Shown piece by piece: positions 27,778 to 36,684 of a DNA stretch of 64,000 nt (within the stretch, counting starts at the first letter, position 1; each line of letters begins with the position of its first letter). The notes beneath the pieces were generated by a model. That model searched no databases. It saw nothing but the letters and a program-made list of their open reading frames with translations, and was not told the DNA's origin. A program made the position numbers and the translations under genes. The DNA is from Sinorhizobium medicae (GTDB taxonomy: Bacteria > Pseudomonadota > Alphaproteobacteria > Rhizobiales > Rhizobiaceae): the NCBI RefSeq assembly GCF_007827695.1, contig NZ_VITA01000021.1:26638-90637 (forward strand), given 5' to 3'.

Positions 27778-28873
27778 ATGGAGAAGAATACTACAATCCT
27801 CCCCAACCTGACCAAGGCGACCTTTCAAGTGCATGCCATTGCCGAGCACGAAAGTGTTGTAGCGCGCCGCGGTTTACCGCGATCGCAGGTGCTGGAATTC
27901 TTTCGCAAGCTGGAGCCTTGCCTTGTCGGCCCCGAGGCCTATGCCAGAGGCCACTCTCGGGCGAACTCAATCAGCTTGGAGGTGCGAATGATGCCGGCTG
28001 GCTATGTGAAGGCCTCACGTCAAGCGCAACAAGACAGGCGCGGAAGCAATCTGAGAGGCGGTCACGCGACCGACGATGGATTGGGCCAAGACGTATGACG
28101 AGCAGGCTACCTGCATCGTTTTGAAGACGTGCCAGCTGTTCGTACGCCAGCGCAGCCGGACAGCGAACGCTCTGCGTGCGTACATAGCATAGATGGGCAT
28201 CATCGCAGCAGCAGGAATGGCCAGGTCGCCAAGATGATCCTCATCCTTCGCGACTACGAGGATCATTGACCCAAACGCGGCTCGTGCGGCCTTGATTGAG
28301 ATGGCTGATCAGATCGAGATGCTCACTGTCCGCATTAAGAAACGCGATGCGACAATCGCGGCGGCCGTAAAGGCTGATGCTGTTGCCCGCCTTGGCAGGT
28401 TATCAAAGCAAGGCAACAAGCGGTTAAGAACATTGCTCATCGTCGGCGCGACATCAATCCTGAAGCTAGCGTGCCGTGGGGGCAAAGCTGCCAGCCTGGC
28501 TGGCGTCTCTGATGGCGCGAAGACCTTACAAGGTTGCCGCCGTTGCGCTGGCAACAAAATCGCGCGGAGAACCTGCGCACTCTCGTCAAGGGCGGTACCT
28601 ATGAAATGCCGGCGATGTCCTAAGAGCATAGGAACAGAAGAGGTTCCGGCGCTCTGCCGCCGGATCAAGTGGCAAGGCGCTAAGTGCGCGATGATCCCAA
28701 TGGGCGAAATCTCGATACTGATCAGATCGTCTATGCGGCTCGAGCGCGACAAAGGAATAAGGCGATCGGCATCGCGGATCTCATCTTGGCAAGCGGTCAT
28801 CGACCGCGTTAGACAGGCCGGACATATGACTGCACCGTCGGACGGGAACTTCCGCAATAAATGCTCTCACTAG
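27778..28873 (+). pseudogene. IS110-family transposase, decayed
   Basis: From ATG 27778 the frame reads NTTILPNLTKATFQVHAIAE, VLEFFRKLEPCLVGPEAYA and VRMMPAGYVK, the N-terminal DEDD-type domain of IS110 transposases. After 28098 the frame is lost; RTANALRAYIAMMGIIAA is legible around 28150-28215. From 28292 it resumes as ADQIEMLTVRI...LGRLSKQGNKRLRTLLIVGATSILKLACRGGK, the C-terminal Tnp20-like part. The PGIGPITA-type motif and the serine-containing segment that normally lie between these blocks are deleted at about 28390-28400. Several frame changes confirm that it is dead. The outer ends could not be fixed. Confidence 0.8.
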
Positions 28874-28902
28874 CCGGGCCGTTCCACATGTGAAAAGGAA
28901 CG

Positions 28903-29910
28903 TCAATTTTCGGGAATGTTCTCGCGGAATATAACTTGCAACCTCGGCGGATGATATTCAAGTGGCTCACCTCGCACGGAACGCGCCAACATTGACAGAG
29001 CCTCGCGCGCCTCCACACGCGGGTTCTGGTCGATGACTGCGTCCAGTGTACCATTGAGCAGAAGTTGTTTGCTGTTTTCAGTCAATTCGTGTCCGACAAA
29101 GATGACGTTGCGGGCGCCGCCAGATTCCATTAGTGCCTCGCCGATACCTGAATTGCCCGCGCCGATATTATAAATGCCAGCCAGGTCGGGATGACGCTGA
29201 AGAAGCGAGCGCGTTTCGGTGAGCGCGCGCGCTCGATCATCGCGGATCTCGCGCAGCTCTACCACCTCCAGATGAGGGAATTCCTCGGAAACGACATGAC
29301 GAAAGCCCATCTCCCGCTCCTCGTGGCCCCGATAGGACAGCGAACCGGCAAAGAGGGCGATTTTGCGCCTGCCTCCCGGCCCCAGCAGTCGTCCCAAAAG
29401 GTAGCCGGCTAGCCGGCCCGCCGCACGGTTGTCGATGCCGATATACCCAAGCCTTGGGACATGTAGGATATCGGAGACAAGCGTGATGATCGGCACGCCA
29501 AGTGCAGCGAGTGACCGCATGGCCTCGCGAACCGCCGGGTGGTCGAGCGCGATCACCCCCGCCCCCATGGTCCTGCCATGCAGTTCGTTAAGCTTCGTCG
29601 CCAACGTGTACGGATTGAAGCCTTCAACAGAATGCACGCGGACATCCAGATCGTCACGTCCGCTCGCCTGCATCTCTATCTGTTGTTGAAGATTAGCGAT
29701 GAATGTGTTGGTACCAGCGGGCAGCACGAAGTCCAACTGCACGCACCCACCGCCTTCCTGTAACGCGCCGAAATAGCCTAGCCGCCGGGCTGTTTCGATG
29801 ACGATATCGCGGGTTCGCGCCTTCACGCCGCTGCGATTGTTCAACACCCGATCCACCGTGGCGCTAGATACTCCAGCCTCTCGGGCAATGTCAGCCAATG
29901 TTGATCGCAC
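28903..29910 (-). CDS. LacI-family transcriptional regulator
   Basis: A LacI/PurR-type repressor of about 335 aa. The N-terminal helix-turn-helix with hinge is STLADIAREAGVSSATVDRVLNNRSGVKARTRDIV. A periplasmic-binding-protein-like sensor follows (QLDFVLPAGTNTFIANLQQQIE..., IDNRAAGRLAGYLLGRL, VIDQNPRVEAREAL), of the type that binds sugars. The frame opens at 29964, but GTG 29910 is preferred: it has GGTGGAG just upstream and starts directly at the HTH. The gene is divergent from the catabolic and transport operon beginning at 30204. The repeated 19-bp sequence between them is a likely operator, implying substrate-induced derepression and autoregulation. Confidence 0.93.
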   Translation of the reverse strand: MRSTLADIAREAGVSSATVDRVLNNRSGVKARTRDIVIETARRLGYFGALQEGGGCVQLDFVLPAGTNTFIANLQQQIEMQASGRDDLDVRVHSVEGFNPYTLATKLNELHGRTMGAGVIALDHPAVREAMRSLAALGVPIITLVSDILHVPRLGYIGIDNRAAGRLAGYLLGRLLGPGGRRKIALFAGSLSYRGHEEREMGFRHVVSEEFPHLEVVELREIRDDRARALTETRSLLQRHPDLAGIYNIGAGNSGIGEALMESGGARNVIFVGHELTENSKQLLLNGTLDAVIDQNPRVEAREALSMLARSVRGEPLEYHPPRLQVIFRENIPEN

Positions 29911-29922
29911 GAAAACTCCACC

Positions 29923-29941
29923 AAATGATTGCTTTTGATGT
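29923..29941. promoter_or_regulatory. Candidate LacI operator, copy 1
   Basis: AAATGATTGCTTTTGATGT, 13 bases upstream of the regulator start codon. It matches the copy at 30051-30069 at 18 of 19 positions in the same orientation. Binding here would repress the regulator gene itself. Confidence 0.6.
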
Positions 29942-30023
29942 ACCGGTGTTTTGCGATTTTGCAAGAGATAGCCTCGTCAAATGTCTTGATCCGCCTGAAT
30001 CTCCCCCAGTTTTTTTGTCTTGG

Positions 30024-30069
30024 TATAATTCTGCGCTATTTTGACGAAAAAAATGATTGCATTTGATGT
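30024..30069 (+). promoter_or_regulatory. Candidate promoter and LacI operator, copy 2, of the catabolic operon
   Basis: TATAAT at 30024-30029 is a good -10 box, though the -35 is poor. The operator candidate AAATGATTGCATTTGATGT lies at 30051-30069, where a bound repressor would block elongation or the start site. Its core AAATG-4-CATTT is an inverted repeat. The first gene of the operon starts at 30204. Confidence 0.55.
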
Positions 30070-30203
30070 TGACTTTGATTGGCTGTCGGAACAGTATCCG
30101 GCCGAACCGGCAGTGAGGAGCTCGTCTGACGGGAAGCCGGAGGATCGATCCAGGGGCCCTTCGAGCCCAAGATCGAGATGGATGACAGATCTGGGAGGAC
30201 AGC

Positions 30204-31292
30204 ATGCACACGGCCAATGGCTTCACGCCCGACCCGCCGGTAAGGGTAAATAACTACCGGATCGGCTGCATCGGCGCCGGCATGATCATGGCTGAGTGCC
30301 ACCTTGCGGCTTACAGAGAGGCCGGTTTTCTGGTTGCCGCGATCGCATCGCGTACCGAGGCCAAGGCAAGGGAAGTGGCCCTGCGCTGGGACATTCCGAC
30401 CGTCCACGCAACGCCATCCGCCCTAATTTCCGACACCCAGTGCGAGATCATCGACATCGCGTTTCCGCCGGACCAACAGCCGGCCCTGATCCGCCAGGCG
30501 CTTCGCGCGCCGCATGTCAAGGCGATCCTGGCGCAGAAGCCACTGGCGCTGACTCTTGAGGAGGCAAAGGCCTTGCGCGACGAGGCGGCCGCGGCCGGCA
30601 AGATCCTCTCGGTCAACCAGAACATGCGCTACGACCAATCGATGCGGGTGCTGAAGCAGATCCTCGATCGCCGCGAACTGGGAACCATCGTAATGGCGAC
30701 CATCGAGATGCGAGCCATTCCGCACTGGCAGAGCTTCCTCGAGGGGTATGACCGGCTGACGCTGTCCAACATGAGCGTGCACCATCTCGACGTTCTGCGC
30801 TTCCTGTTCGGCGATCCCGAAACCATCACCACCGTCACCCGCACGGACCCACGCACGACCTTTGACCACAAGGACGGCATAACCGTCTCGACGCTGACCT
30901 TCCCGAACGGCGTTCTTGCCGTGTCTATGGAAGACGTCTGGGCAGGGCCGCGCGAAGATGGCTTTGACAGCGACTTCTACATCAAGTGGCGCGTCGAGGG
31001 CACCGATGGCGTTGCCCAAGGATCGATTGGCTGGCCGGACGGCTCGCCCTCGACCCTCACCTATGCATCGAAGAAGACTACAGGCGGCAAGTGGGTGACG
31101 CCAGAATGGCAGACGATGTGGTTCCCCCACGCCTTCATCGGCGTGATGGAACAGCTGCAATACGCGGTGAACTCGGGCGAGCCCCCGGCTCTCTCAGTCG
31201 CCGACAACGTGAAGACCGTTGCGCTGGTGGAAGCAGGTTACCGCTCCATCGCGGAGGCGCGCACGGTAAGGCTTTCCGAAATCGCAATCTGA
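30204..31292 (+). CDS. Gfo/Idh/MocA family oxidoreductase
   Basis: A 362-aa NAD(P)-dependent sugar dehydrogenase-type protein. The Rossmann motif is GCIGAGMIMAECHLAAYREAG (about 20-40). The family motif around the catalytic Lys is visible as ILAQKPLALTLEEAKAL (EKP-like, here QKP). The C-terminal alpha/beta domain includes SVHHLDVLRFLFGDPE. GGGAGGA precedes ATG 30204. It is the first gene of the operon and the next gene follows after 22 bases. The family oxidises or rearranges hydroxyls of sugars, inositols or derivatives; the substrate here is unknown. The Glu-to-Gln change in the EKP motif is worth noting but occurs in some members. Confidence 0.93.
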   Translation: MHTANGFTPDPPVRVNNYRIGCIGAGMIMAECHLAAYREAGFLVAAIASRTEAKAREVALRWDIPTVHATPSALISDTQCEIIDIAFPPDQQPALIRQALRAPHVKAILAQKPLALTLEEAKALRDEAAAAGKILSVNQNMRYDQSMRVLKQILDRRELGTIVMATIEMRAIPHWQSFLEGYDRLTLSNMSVHHLDVLRFLFGDPETITTVTRTDPRTTFDHKDGITVSTLTFPNGVLAVSMEDVWAGPREDGFDSDFYIKWRVEGTDGVAQGSIGWPDGSPSTLTYASKKTTGGKWVTPEWQTMWFPHAFIGVMEQLQYAVNSGEPPALSVADNVKTVALVEAGYRSIAEARTVRLSEIAI

Positions 31293-31314
31293 ATTTCATG
31301 GGAGGAATTTGATT

Positions 31315-32229
31315 ATGATGCAAACTGGTATTTTCTCGGGCTACTTCCCCTACGGTCTGGAGGAGACCGCAAGGAAGATCCGCGCGCTCGACTTCAATAC
31401 CGTGCAGCTCGACATGCATTTCAAGGACATGGAGCTGTCGGCCGGGCAGATCACCAAGGAAAAGTGCGTCCGCATCCGCGAGGCCTTCCGTGACAATAAC
31501 CTGCCTATTTCCTGCATTTCTGGCTACACAAATATTATCCATCCGGACAAGGCCGAGCGTGAGCGCCGCGTTGGCTACCTCAAGGAAATCATCAGCCACG
31601 CGCAATATCTCGGCACGCCCTACGTGATCTCCGAAACCGGTACCTACAACACCGAGTCCGACTGGGTACATCACCCCAAGAACAAGACGGAGGAAGGTTT
31701 CGAAGAATGTCGTAAGGTCATCGCAGACCTGTCGCAGCATGCTTATGACCACGGCGCCGTCTTCCTCCTGGAGACCTACGTGAACAACGTCGTTGGCTCG
31801 GTCGAAGAGACGGTAAAGATGTTCGCGCAGGTTGATCATCCCGGTCTCGGCCTGTTGATGGACCCGACCAACTACTTCGAGACCCACAACATCGACCGCA
31901 TGGACGATATCCTGAATCAGGTCTTCGACACGCTGTCGGACAAGATCAAGATCGCCCATGCCAAGGACGTCAAGCGATCTGGCGACGACAAGACGGAAAA
32001 GCACGCCGATATTGGCGACGAAGATGCGCTGGAGAGCCATACCTTCCGTGGCGTCGGCGAGATCGAGCTTCCGGCCCCCGGCCTAGGTTCGCTGAACTAC
32101 GATCTGTACTTGAGACGCCTCGCGAAGAAACATCCGAACATTCCTATGATCATTGAACATTTGGACGAGGGCGACGTGCTGCGGGCGAAGAAGTTCCTCG
32201 ACGGCAAGCTGCGCGCATTGGGTCTTTGA
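31315..32229 (+). CDS. Sugar phosphate isomerase/epimerase, TIM-barrel type
   Basis: A 304-aa protein of the xylose-isomerase-like/AP-endonuclease-2 TIM-barrel family. Characteristic segments include GYFPYGLEETARKIRALDFNTVQLDM at the start, LLETYVNNVVGSVE with a metal-ligand Glu, LLMDPTNYFE with an Asp ligand, IKIAHAKDVKR with His and Asp, and IIEHLDEGDVLRAKKFL with a Glu near the end. The metal ligands of an epimerase or isomerase therefore appear complete. ATG 31315 has GGAGGA eight bases upstream. It sits second in the operon between the dehydrogenase and the DUF4432 protein, which fits rearrangement of a keto or aldose intermediate. Confidence 0.92.
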   Translation: MMQTGIFSGYFPYGLEETARKIRALDFNTVQLDMHFKDMELSAGQITKEKCVRIREAFRDNNLPISCISGYTNIIHPDKAERERRVGYLKEIISHAQYLGTPYVISETGTYNTESDWVHHPKNKTEEGFEECRKVIADLSQHAYDHGAVFLLETYVNNVVGSVEETVKMFAQVDHPGLGLLMDPTNYFETHNIDRMDDILNQVFDTLSDKIKIAHAKDVKRSGDDKTEKHADIGDEDALESHTFRGVGEIELPAPGLGSLNYDLYLRRLAKKHPNIPMIIEHLDEGDVLRAKKFLDGKLRALGL

Positions 32230-32324
32230 TCCGCCCATAGGGTGGTCGGGCCAGTATCTGCCACCCACCGCCATCGGCATGACATCCGGCATCGCCAAAC
32301 CCGGCACATAAGAGAGAAAAGAGT

Positions 32325-33503
32325 ATGGTAGAACTCTATGGAAAAGCGTTGTCGCGCCGCGACATCGCTGCCCACGCGGGAGCCTTTTCGCAATTTGCCG
32401 GCGTACGGCTGATGACGTTGGGCGATGGTGTCGAGCGCGGCATCCGGATGCTGGAATTTCGCAGTGGCACCGGCCTGCGTTTTACTGTGCTGGTCGACCG
32501 CGCCCTCGACATCGCCGACTGCGAATATCGTGGTATGGCGATCGGCTGGAATTCGCCCGCCGGCTTTAAGCATCCCGGCCTTGCCGAATACGAGGGTGAA
32601 GGCGGGCTTGCCTGGCTGCGCTCCTTCTCCGGCCTGATGGTAACCTGCGGTCTCGACCACATCCTGTTCATGAACGACGAGCCGGGCGACACCTATGTCT
32701 ACGGCCCGCGCAAGACCATCAGCCATTCCCTGCATGGGCGCATCGGTACCATTCCCGGCAAGCTCTCCGGCTATGGCGAGGAATGGCGCGGCGACGACTG
32801 CGTTCTCTGGTGCGAAGGCGTCGTCACCCAGGGCACTGTGTTCGGCGAGCATCTGGAACTACTGCGCCGCATCGAGATAAAGGCCGGCACCAACGATATC
32901 CGGTTGACGGACCGGGTGATCAATCGCGGTTTCTACAAGACGCCGCACATGTATTGCTACCACATCAATATCGGCCATCCCGTGCTCGCGGAAAACGCGC
33001 GTTATCTCGCACCGGTGAAGGAAGTGGTTTGGGCCGCGCATGCCGGTGACAACTACCGGAAGCAGGACGTCGGCTATCGCACCATGCCGGCGCCGCAGTT
33101 GAACTTTCACGAGCAGGTCTGGCAGCACGAACTCGTGGCGCATGGGTCGGGAGAAGTGCCGGTCGCACTTGTCAACGACGAACTCGGCATTGGTTTGGAG
33201 ATCGTCACCCGCAAGGATCAGTTCCCCTGCATGTATGAATGGCAGAACCTGCAGGCTGGCCAATACGCGCTCGGCATAGAACCTTCGACAAACCACGTGC
33301 TCGGCCATACCGCCGCCCGCGAGCGCGACGAACTGATTTGGCTCGAGCACGGGGACGAGCGCCGCTACGACAGCCTCTTTCGCATCCTGACTGATGATGC
33401 CGCGATTGCCGCGAGCGAGAGGCGCATCCGTGCGCTCTGCGCCCAGCCTGATGAGGAATTCCCGCAGCCGACCGGCAATCACATTCCGATCAGAGGACGG
33501 TGA
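32325..33503 (+). CDS. DUF4432 family, aldose-epimerase-like protein
   Basis: A 392-aa protein with the beta-supersandwich pattern of galactose-mutarotase-like enzymes, matching what I know as DUF4432. Signs are FTVLVDRALDIADCEYRGMAIGWNSPAG, LHGRIGTIPGK with a conserved His, HMYCYHINIGHPVL with a cluster of His, and an acidic Glu in MYEWQNLQ. No signal peptide, so it is cytoplasmic. It probably interconverts anomers or epimers of the imported sugar. The 95-base gap before it is the longest inside the operon, but no promoter or terminator is evident there. Its stop overlaps the start of the next gene. Confidence 0.88.
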   Translation: MVELYGKALSRRDIAAHAGAFSQFAGVRLMTLGDGVERGIRMLEFRSGTGLRFTVLVDRALDIADCEYRGMAIGWNSPAGFKHPGLAEYEGEGGLAWLRSFSGLMVTCGLDHILFMNDEPGDTYVYGPRKTISHSLHGRIGTIPGKLSGYGEEWRGDDCVLWCEGVVTQGTVFGEHLELLRRIEIKAGTNDIRLTDRVINRGFYKTPHMYCYHINIGHPVLAENARYLAPVKEVVWAAHAGDNYRKQDVGYRTMPAPQLNFHEQVWQHELVAHGSGEVPVALVNDELGIGLEIVTRKDQFPCMYEWQNLQAGQYALGIEPSTNHVLGHTAARERDELIWLEHGDERRYDSLFRILTDDAAIAASERRIRALCAQPDEEFPQPTGNHIPIRGR

Positions 33504-34297
33504 TGAACATGCAGATTTCGACAGGCAAGGGAATTCATCCGGCGATATGCATCGCAGGCAAGGTCATTCTTTACACGGGTGCGGCCGGTGGCCTCGGTAC
33601 CGCCACGACACTGAGCTTCCTGAGGGCCGGCGCAAAAGTCGTGGCCATCGACAACAATCCGGAGAAGGTCGAGAGCCTTATCGCCGCCGCGGCGCGCGAA
33701 AACCTGCAGGGGCTCACTGTGCGCGCGCTCGACCTCTCAGATCTCAAGGGCCTTCGCGTCGAACTTGATCGTGTCTCTGCCGAGGTCGGAGGTTTTGACA
33801 TCGTCATCAACAATGCTGCGATCTATCCGTCAAAGAACTTCGAGGACTACACGATCGAGGAGTTCCAGGCGGTCCAGTGCGTTAATGTCGATGCCGGCAT
33901 CGTCTGCGTCCAGGCAGCCCTTTCGCACATGCGTGCACAGGGCTGGGGCCGCATCGTTAATATCGCCAGTGTAACGGTTTACGGCGGCTGGTCCCATTTG
34001 GCGCCCTATGTGCAGTCAAAAGGCGCCTTGGTCGGGCTCACGCGCGCCTGGGCGCGGGAATTCGGCGCCTATGGGGTCACCGTCAATGCGGTATCACCCG
34101 GCGCCTTCCCGACGGATGCCGAGAAGATCCATTCGGATCCGGAAAGCTACACGCGCTTCGTGCTGGACCACCAGGCCATCAAGCGCCGCGGCGATGCCTG
34201 CGACATCGCCAATGCCCTGACATTCCTGATTTCCGATGCCGCAGGCTTCATCACCGGCCAGACACTGAATGTCGATGGCGGCTGGGTCATGCATTGA
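33503..34297 (+). CDS. SDR family oxidoreductase
   Basis: A 264-aa short-chain dehydrogenase. The cofactor motif GAAGGLG (TGAAGGLGTA), NNAA in VINNAAIYPS and the active site S156, Y169 and K173 (APYVQSKGAL) are all intact. The C-terminal TGQTLNVDGGW is typical of classical SDRs. ATG 33503 overlaps the previous stop (TGATG), giving tight translational coupling; GTG 33500 is possible. An Asp (VAIDNN) at the end of strand 2 suggests NAD rather than NADP. In this operon it probably oxidises a secondary alcohol of the sugar-derived intermediate. Confidence 0.93.
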   Translation: MNMQISTGKGIHPAICIAGKVILYTGAAGGLGTATTLSFLRAGAKVVAIDNNPEKVESLIAAAARENLQGLTVRALDLSDLKGLRVELDRVSAEVGGFDIVINNAAIYPSKNFEDYTIEEFQAVQCVNVDAGIVCVQAALSHMRAQGWGRIVNIASVTVYGGWSHLAPYVQSKGALVGLTRAWAREFGAYGVTVNAVSPGAFPTDAEKIHSDPESYTRFVLDHQAIKRRGDACDIANALTFLISDAAGFITGQTLNVDGGWVMH

Positions 34298-34329
34298 CTG
34301 CGTCAATTATCACAAGGACCTGAAAATAA

Positions 34330-35523
34330 ATGGGTATTCTAAACGGAGTTCGCGTTCTCGACTGCTCGATCGCCATGGCTGGCCCGTTTGCGGCGCAACG
34401 CCTTGGCGACCTGGGAGCAGACGTGATCAAGGTCGAACCGGTGACAGGTGAATGGCAGCGCCATGTCTCAGCCGGCGGCGCCGGCGGAAATAAGGTCAAC
34501 GTCTCCTTTCTCTCGCTAAACCGCAACAAGCGCTCGCTCGCCGTCGACCTCAAATCGGCTGATGGCAAGCAGGTTCTGCTCGACCTCGTCAAGACCGCCG
34601 ACGTCTTCCTGCAGAACTATCGCCCTGGTGTCGCCAAGCGCCTCGGCGTCGACTACGAGACCCTATCGAAGATCAACCCTCGCCTCGTCTACGTATCAAT
34701 GTCAGGCTACGGCGAAGATGGCCCCTATATTGACCGTCCCGGCCAGGACCTTGTCCTGCAGGGCATGTCCGGCGCCATGCTGTCGGCCGGGCGCCTCGGC
34801 GAGCCCCCGACTGCCGCCGGCCAGTACCTCGTCGATGCAGTCACCGCCTATACAGCATTCGAAGGTGCGCTTGCCGCCCTGTTCCACCGTGAGCGCACCG
34901 GCGAAGGGCAACTGGTGCAGGTCAACATGCTGGATGCGATCACCACACTACAGATGCAGGAACTCTCCGTCTTCACCATTGGAAATAAGCCGCAGCAGCG
35001 TTCGGCCGAACCCCATGCGCACGTCTATATCCGCGCCCCCTACGGCGCGTTTGCCACCAGCGACGGCTACATCATCGTCGCCTTCCCCAAGCTCAAGACG
35101 CTGGGCGAGGTGATCGGAGAGGAGAGTTTCCTCACCATGATGGACGAAGTCGATACATGGTCGAAGCGAGACGAAATCTTTGCCAAGACCCGCGAGAAGC
35201 TGGTGACGAGGACCTCGGCTGAATGGCTGGAACTGATGCGCGCCGCCGACATCTGGTGCGGACCGGTCTATGGCTACGCCGATCTGGTCGAGGACGCGCA
35301 GATCAAGCATAACGGCACCTTCGTCGAATATGACCACCCGACCGAGGGCCGAGTTAAGACACCGGGCTTCCCGATCAAGTTCTCTAAGACGCCCTCCGTG
35401 ATCGCGCGCGGCGCGCCACTGACCGGCGAGCACACACGCGAGGTCCTGAAGGATATCGGCTACGACGAAGCCCGCATCGGCGCCTTGGAAAAGGCCGGTG
35501 CGGTCAAGGCCGGAGAGGCGTGA
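34330..35523 (+). CDS. CaiB/BaiF family CoA-transferase
   Basis: A 397-aa class III CoA-transferase. The start GVRVLDCSIAMAGPFAAQRLGDLGADVIKVEP is diagnostic, as are RNKRSLAVDLKSADGKQVLLDLVKTADVFLQNYRPG and SGYGEDGPY. The catalytic Asp is D169 (QYLVDAVTA), the position known from formyl-CoA transferase. It moves CoA between carboxylic acids, forming an acyl-enzyme. Its presence in an operon otherwise built for sugars suggests that the pathway makes a carboxylate activated as a CoA thioester, to be handled by the crotonase two genes on. AGGACC precedes the ATG. The next gene overlaps its stop or begins just after. Confidence 0.94.
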   Translation: MGILNGVRVLDCSIAMAGPFAAQRLGDLGADVIKVEPVTGEWQRHVSAGGAGGNKVNVSFLSLNRNKRSLAVDLKSADGKQVLLDLVKTADVFLQNYRPGVAKRLGVDYETLSKINPRLVYVSMSGYGEDGPYIDRPGQDLVLQGMSGAMLSAGRLGEPPTAAGQYLVDAVTAYTAFEGALAALFHRERTGEGQLVQVNMLDAITTLQMQELSVFTIGNKPQQRSAEPHAHVYIRAPYGAFATSDGYIIVAFPKLKTLGEVIGEESFLTMMDEVDTWSKRDEIFAKTREKLVTRTSAEWLELMRAADIWCGPVYGYADLVEDAQIKHNGTFVEYDHPTEGRVKTPGFPIKFSKTPSVIARGAPLTGEHTREVLKDIGYDEARIGALEKAGAVKAGEA

Positions 35524-35525
35524 CT

Positions 35526-36677
35526 ATGCAACGCTTAAAAGCGCTGACTTGGGACCATCCGCGCGGCTATAACGCGCTGGCCGCCGCGGCTCGCCGATTG
35601 GATTTGGCCGAAAGCGGCCTGGCAATCGACTGGGACAAGCAGCCGCTTGAAGGCTTCGAGTCCTATCCGATCGCCGATCTCTGCGCCCGTTACGACCTGG
35701 TCGTGCTCGATCATCCCCATGTCGGCGAGGCGGTGGATGGCGATTGCCTGCAGCCGCTGGAGAGCATCTTCGAGGAGGCGACGATCAACCTGCTGAGAGC
35801 CGAGAGCATCGGCCCCTCCTTGCGCAGTTACCACTTCACTGGCCAACACTGGGCCCTTCCGCTCGATGCGGCGACCCAGGTGATGGCTGCGCGCGCCGAC
35901 CTGCTCGTCGGCCCCGCCCCCATTCTCTGGGACGAGGTGCTGTTGCTGTCGCAGAAAACCGGCAAGGTGGCGCTGTCGCTGGCCGGACCGCATGCCGCAC
36001 TCTCCTTCCTGTCGATAGCCACGGCGCTCGGCGAGCCGCCGGCCGAGCGGGATCCAGACATTCTGGTCTCGGAGCAAGTCGGCACCGAAGTCTACGACCT
36101 AATGAACGAGCTTGCGGCTCGCAGCCCGCATGTGGTTCGCCAAAAGAACCCGATCAGTATCCTCGAGCACATGGCGGCCCACGACGACGTCGCCCTCGTG
36201 CCGCTGGTCTACGGCTACGTGAACTATGCCGCGCCGGTAAGCGGCCGGCCGATCACCTTCCACAATGCGCCGCGGCTAGAACCTGGCGACCGTCCCGGCT
36301 CCACTCTCGGCGGCACCGGAATCGGCATATCCCGCCGCTGCGAGGTGACGCCGGCACTGAAGCGGCACCTGCTTTGGCTGATGAGCGCCGACGCGCAGAT
36401 CGGCTTCATACCGTGCCATGAAGGTCAGCCGTCCCGGCGGGAAGCCTGGCATGATGCAGGCGTGAATGCCCGCTGGGGCAGGTTCTATTCGAACACCGTC
36501 GCCACGCTGGAGCAGGCCTATGTGCGTCCGCGCCACAACGGCTACATCGCGTTCCAAAGCAGGGCTTCCGCCCTGCTGCGCGAGTCATTCCTCGAGAAGG
36601 CGCCGGCCAGGGGCGTGATCAACCGACTCCAGACACTTTATGCAGATCATCGCGGCAGCAAGGGCGGCGAAAGGTAG
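35526..36677 (+). CDS. Solute-binding-protein-like protein without signal peptide
   Basis: A 383-aa protein resembling extracellular sugar-binding proteins (family 1): YDLVVLDHPHVGEAV, HWALPLDAATQVMAARADLL, LWDEVLLLSQKTG, GTGIGISRRCEVTPALKRHLLWLMSADAQ. It begins directly with RLKALTWDHPRGYNAL and has no signal peptide, lipobox or membrane segment, so it should stay in the cytoplasm. ATG 35526 has GGAGAGG seven bases upstream; GTG 35520 is an alternative. It lies between the CoA-transferase and the crotonase, apart from the transporter's own exported binding protein. It may bind an intermediate or act as a sensor. This is a genuine oddity of the operon. Confidence 0.85.
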   Translation: MQRLKALTWDHPRGYNALAAAARRLDLAESGLAIDWDKQPLEGFESYPIADLCARYDLVVLDHPHVGEAVDGDCLQPLESIFEEATINLLRAESIGPSLRSYHFTGQHWALPLDAATQVMAARADLLVGPAPILWDEVLLLSQKTGKVALSLAGPHAALSFLSIATALGEPPAERDPDILVSEQVGTEVYDLMNELAARSPHVVRQKNPISILEHMAAHDDVALVPLVYGYVNYAAPVSGRPITFHNAPRLEPGDRPGSTLGGTGIGISRRCEVTPALKRHLLWLMSADAQIGFIPCHEGQPSRREAWHDAGVNARWGRFYSNTVATLEQAYVRPRHNGYIAFQSRASALLRESFLEKAPARGVINRLQTLYADHRGSKGGER

Positions 36678-36684
36678 GATCACC

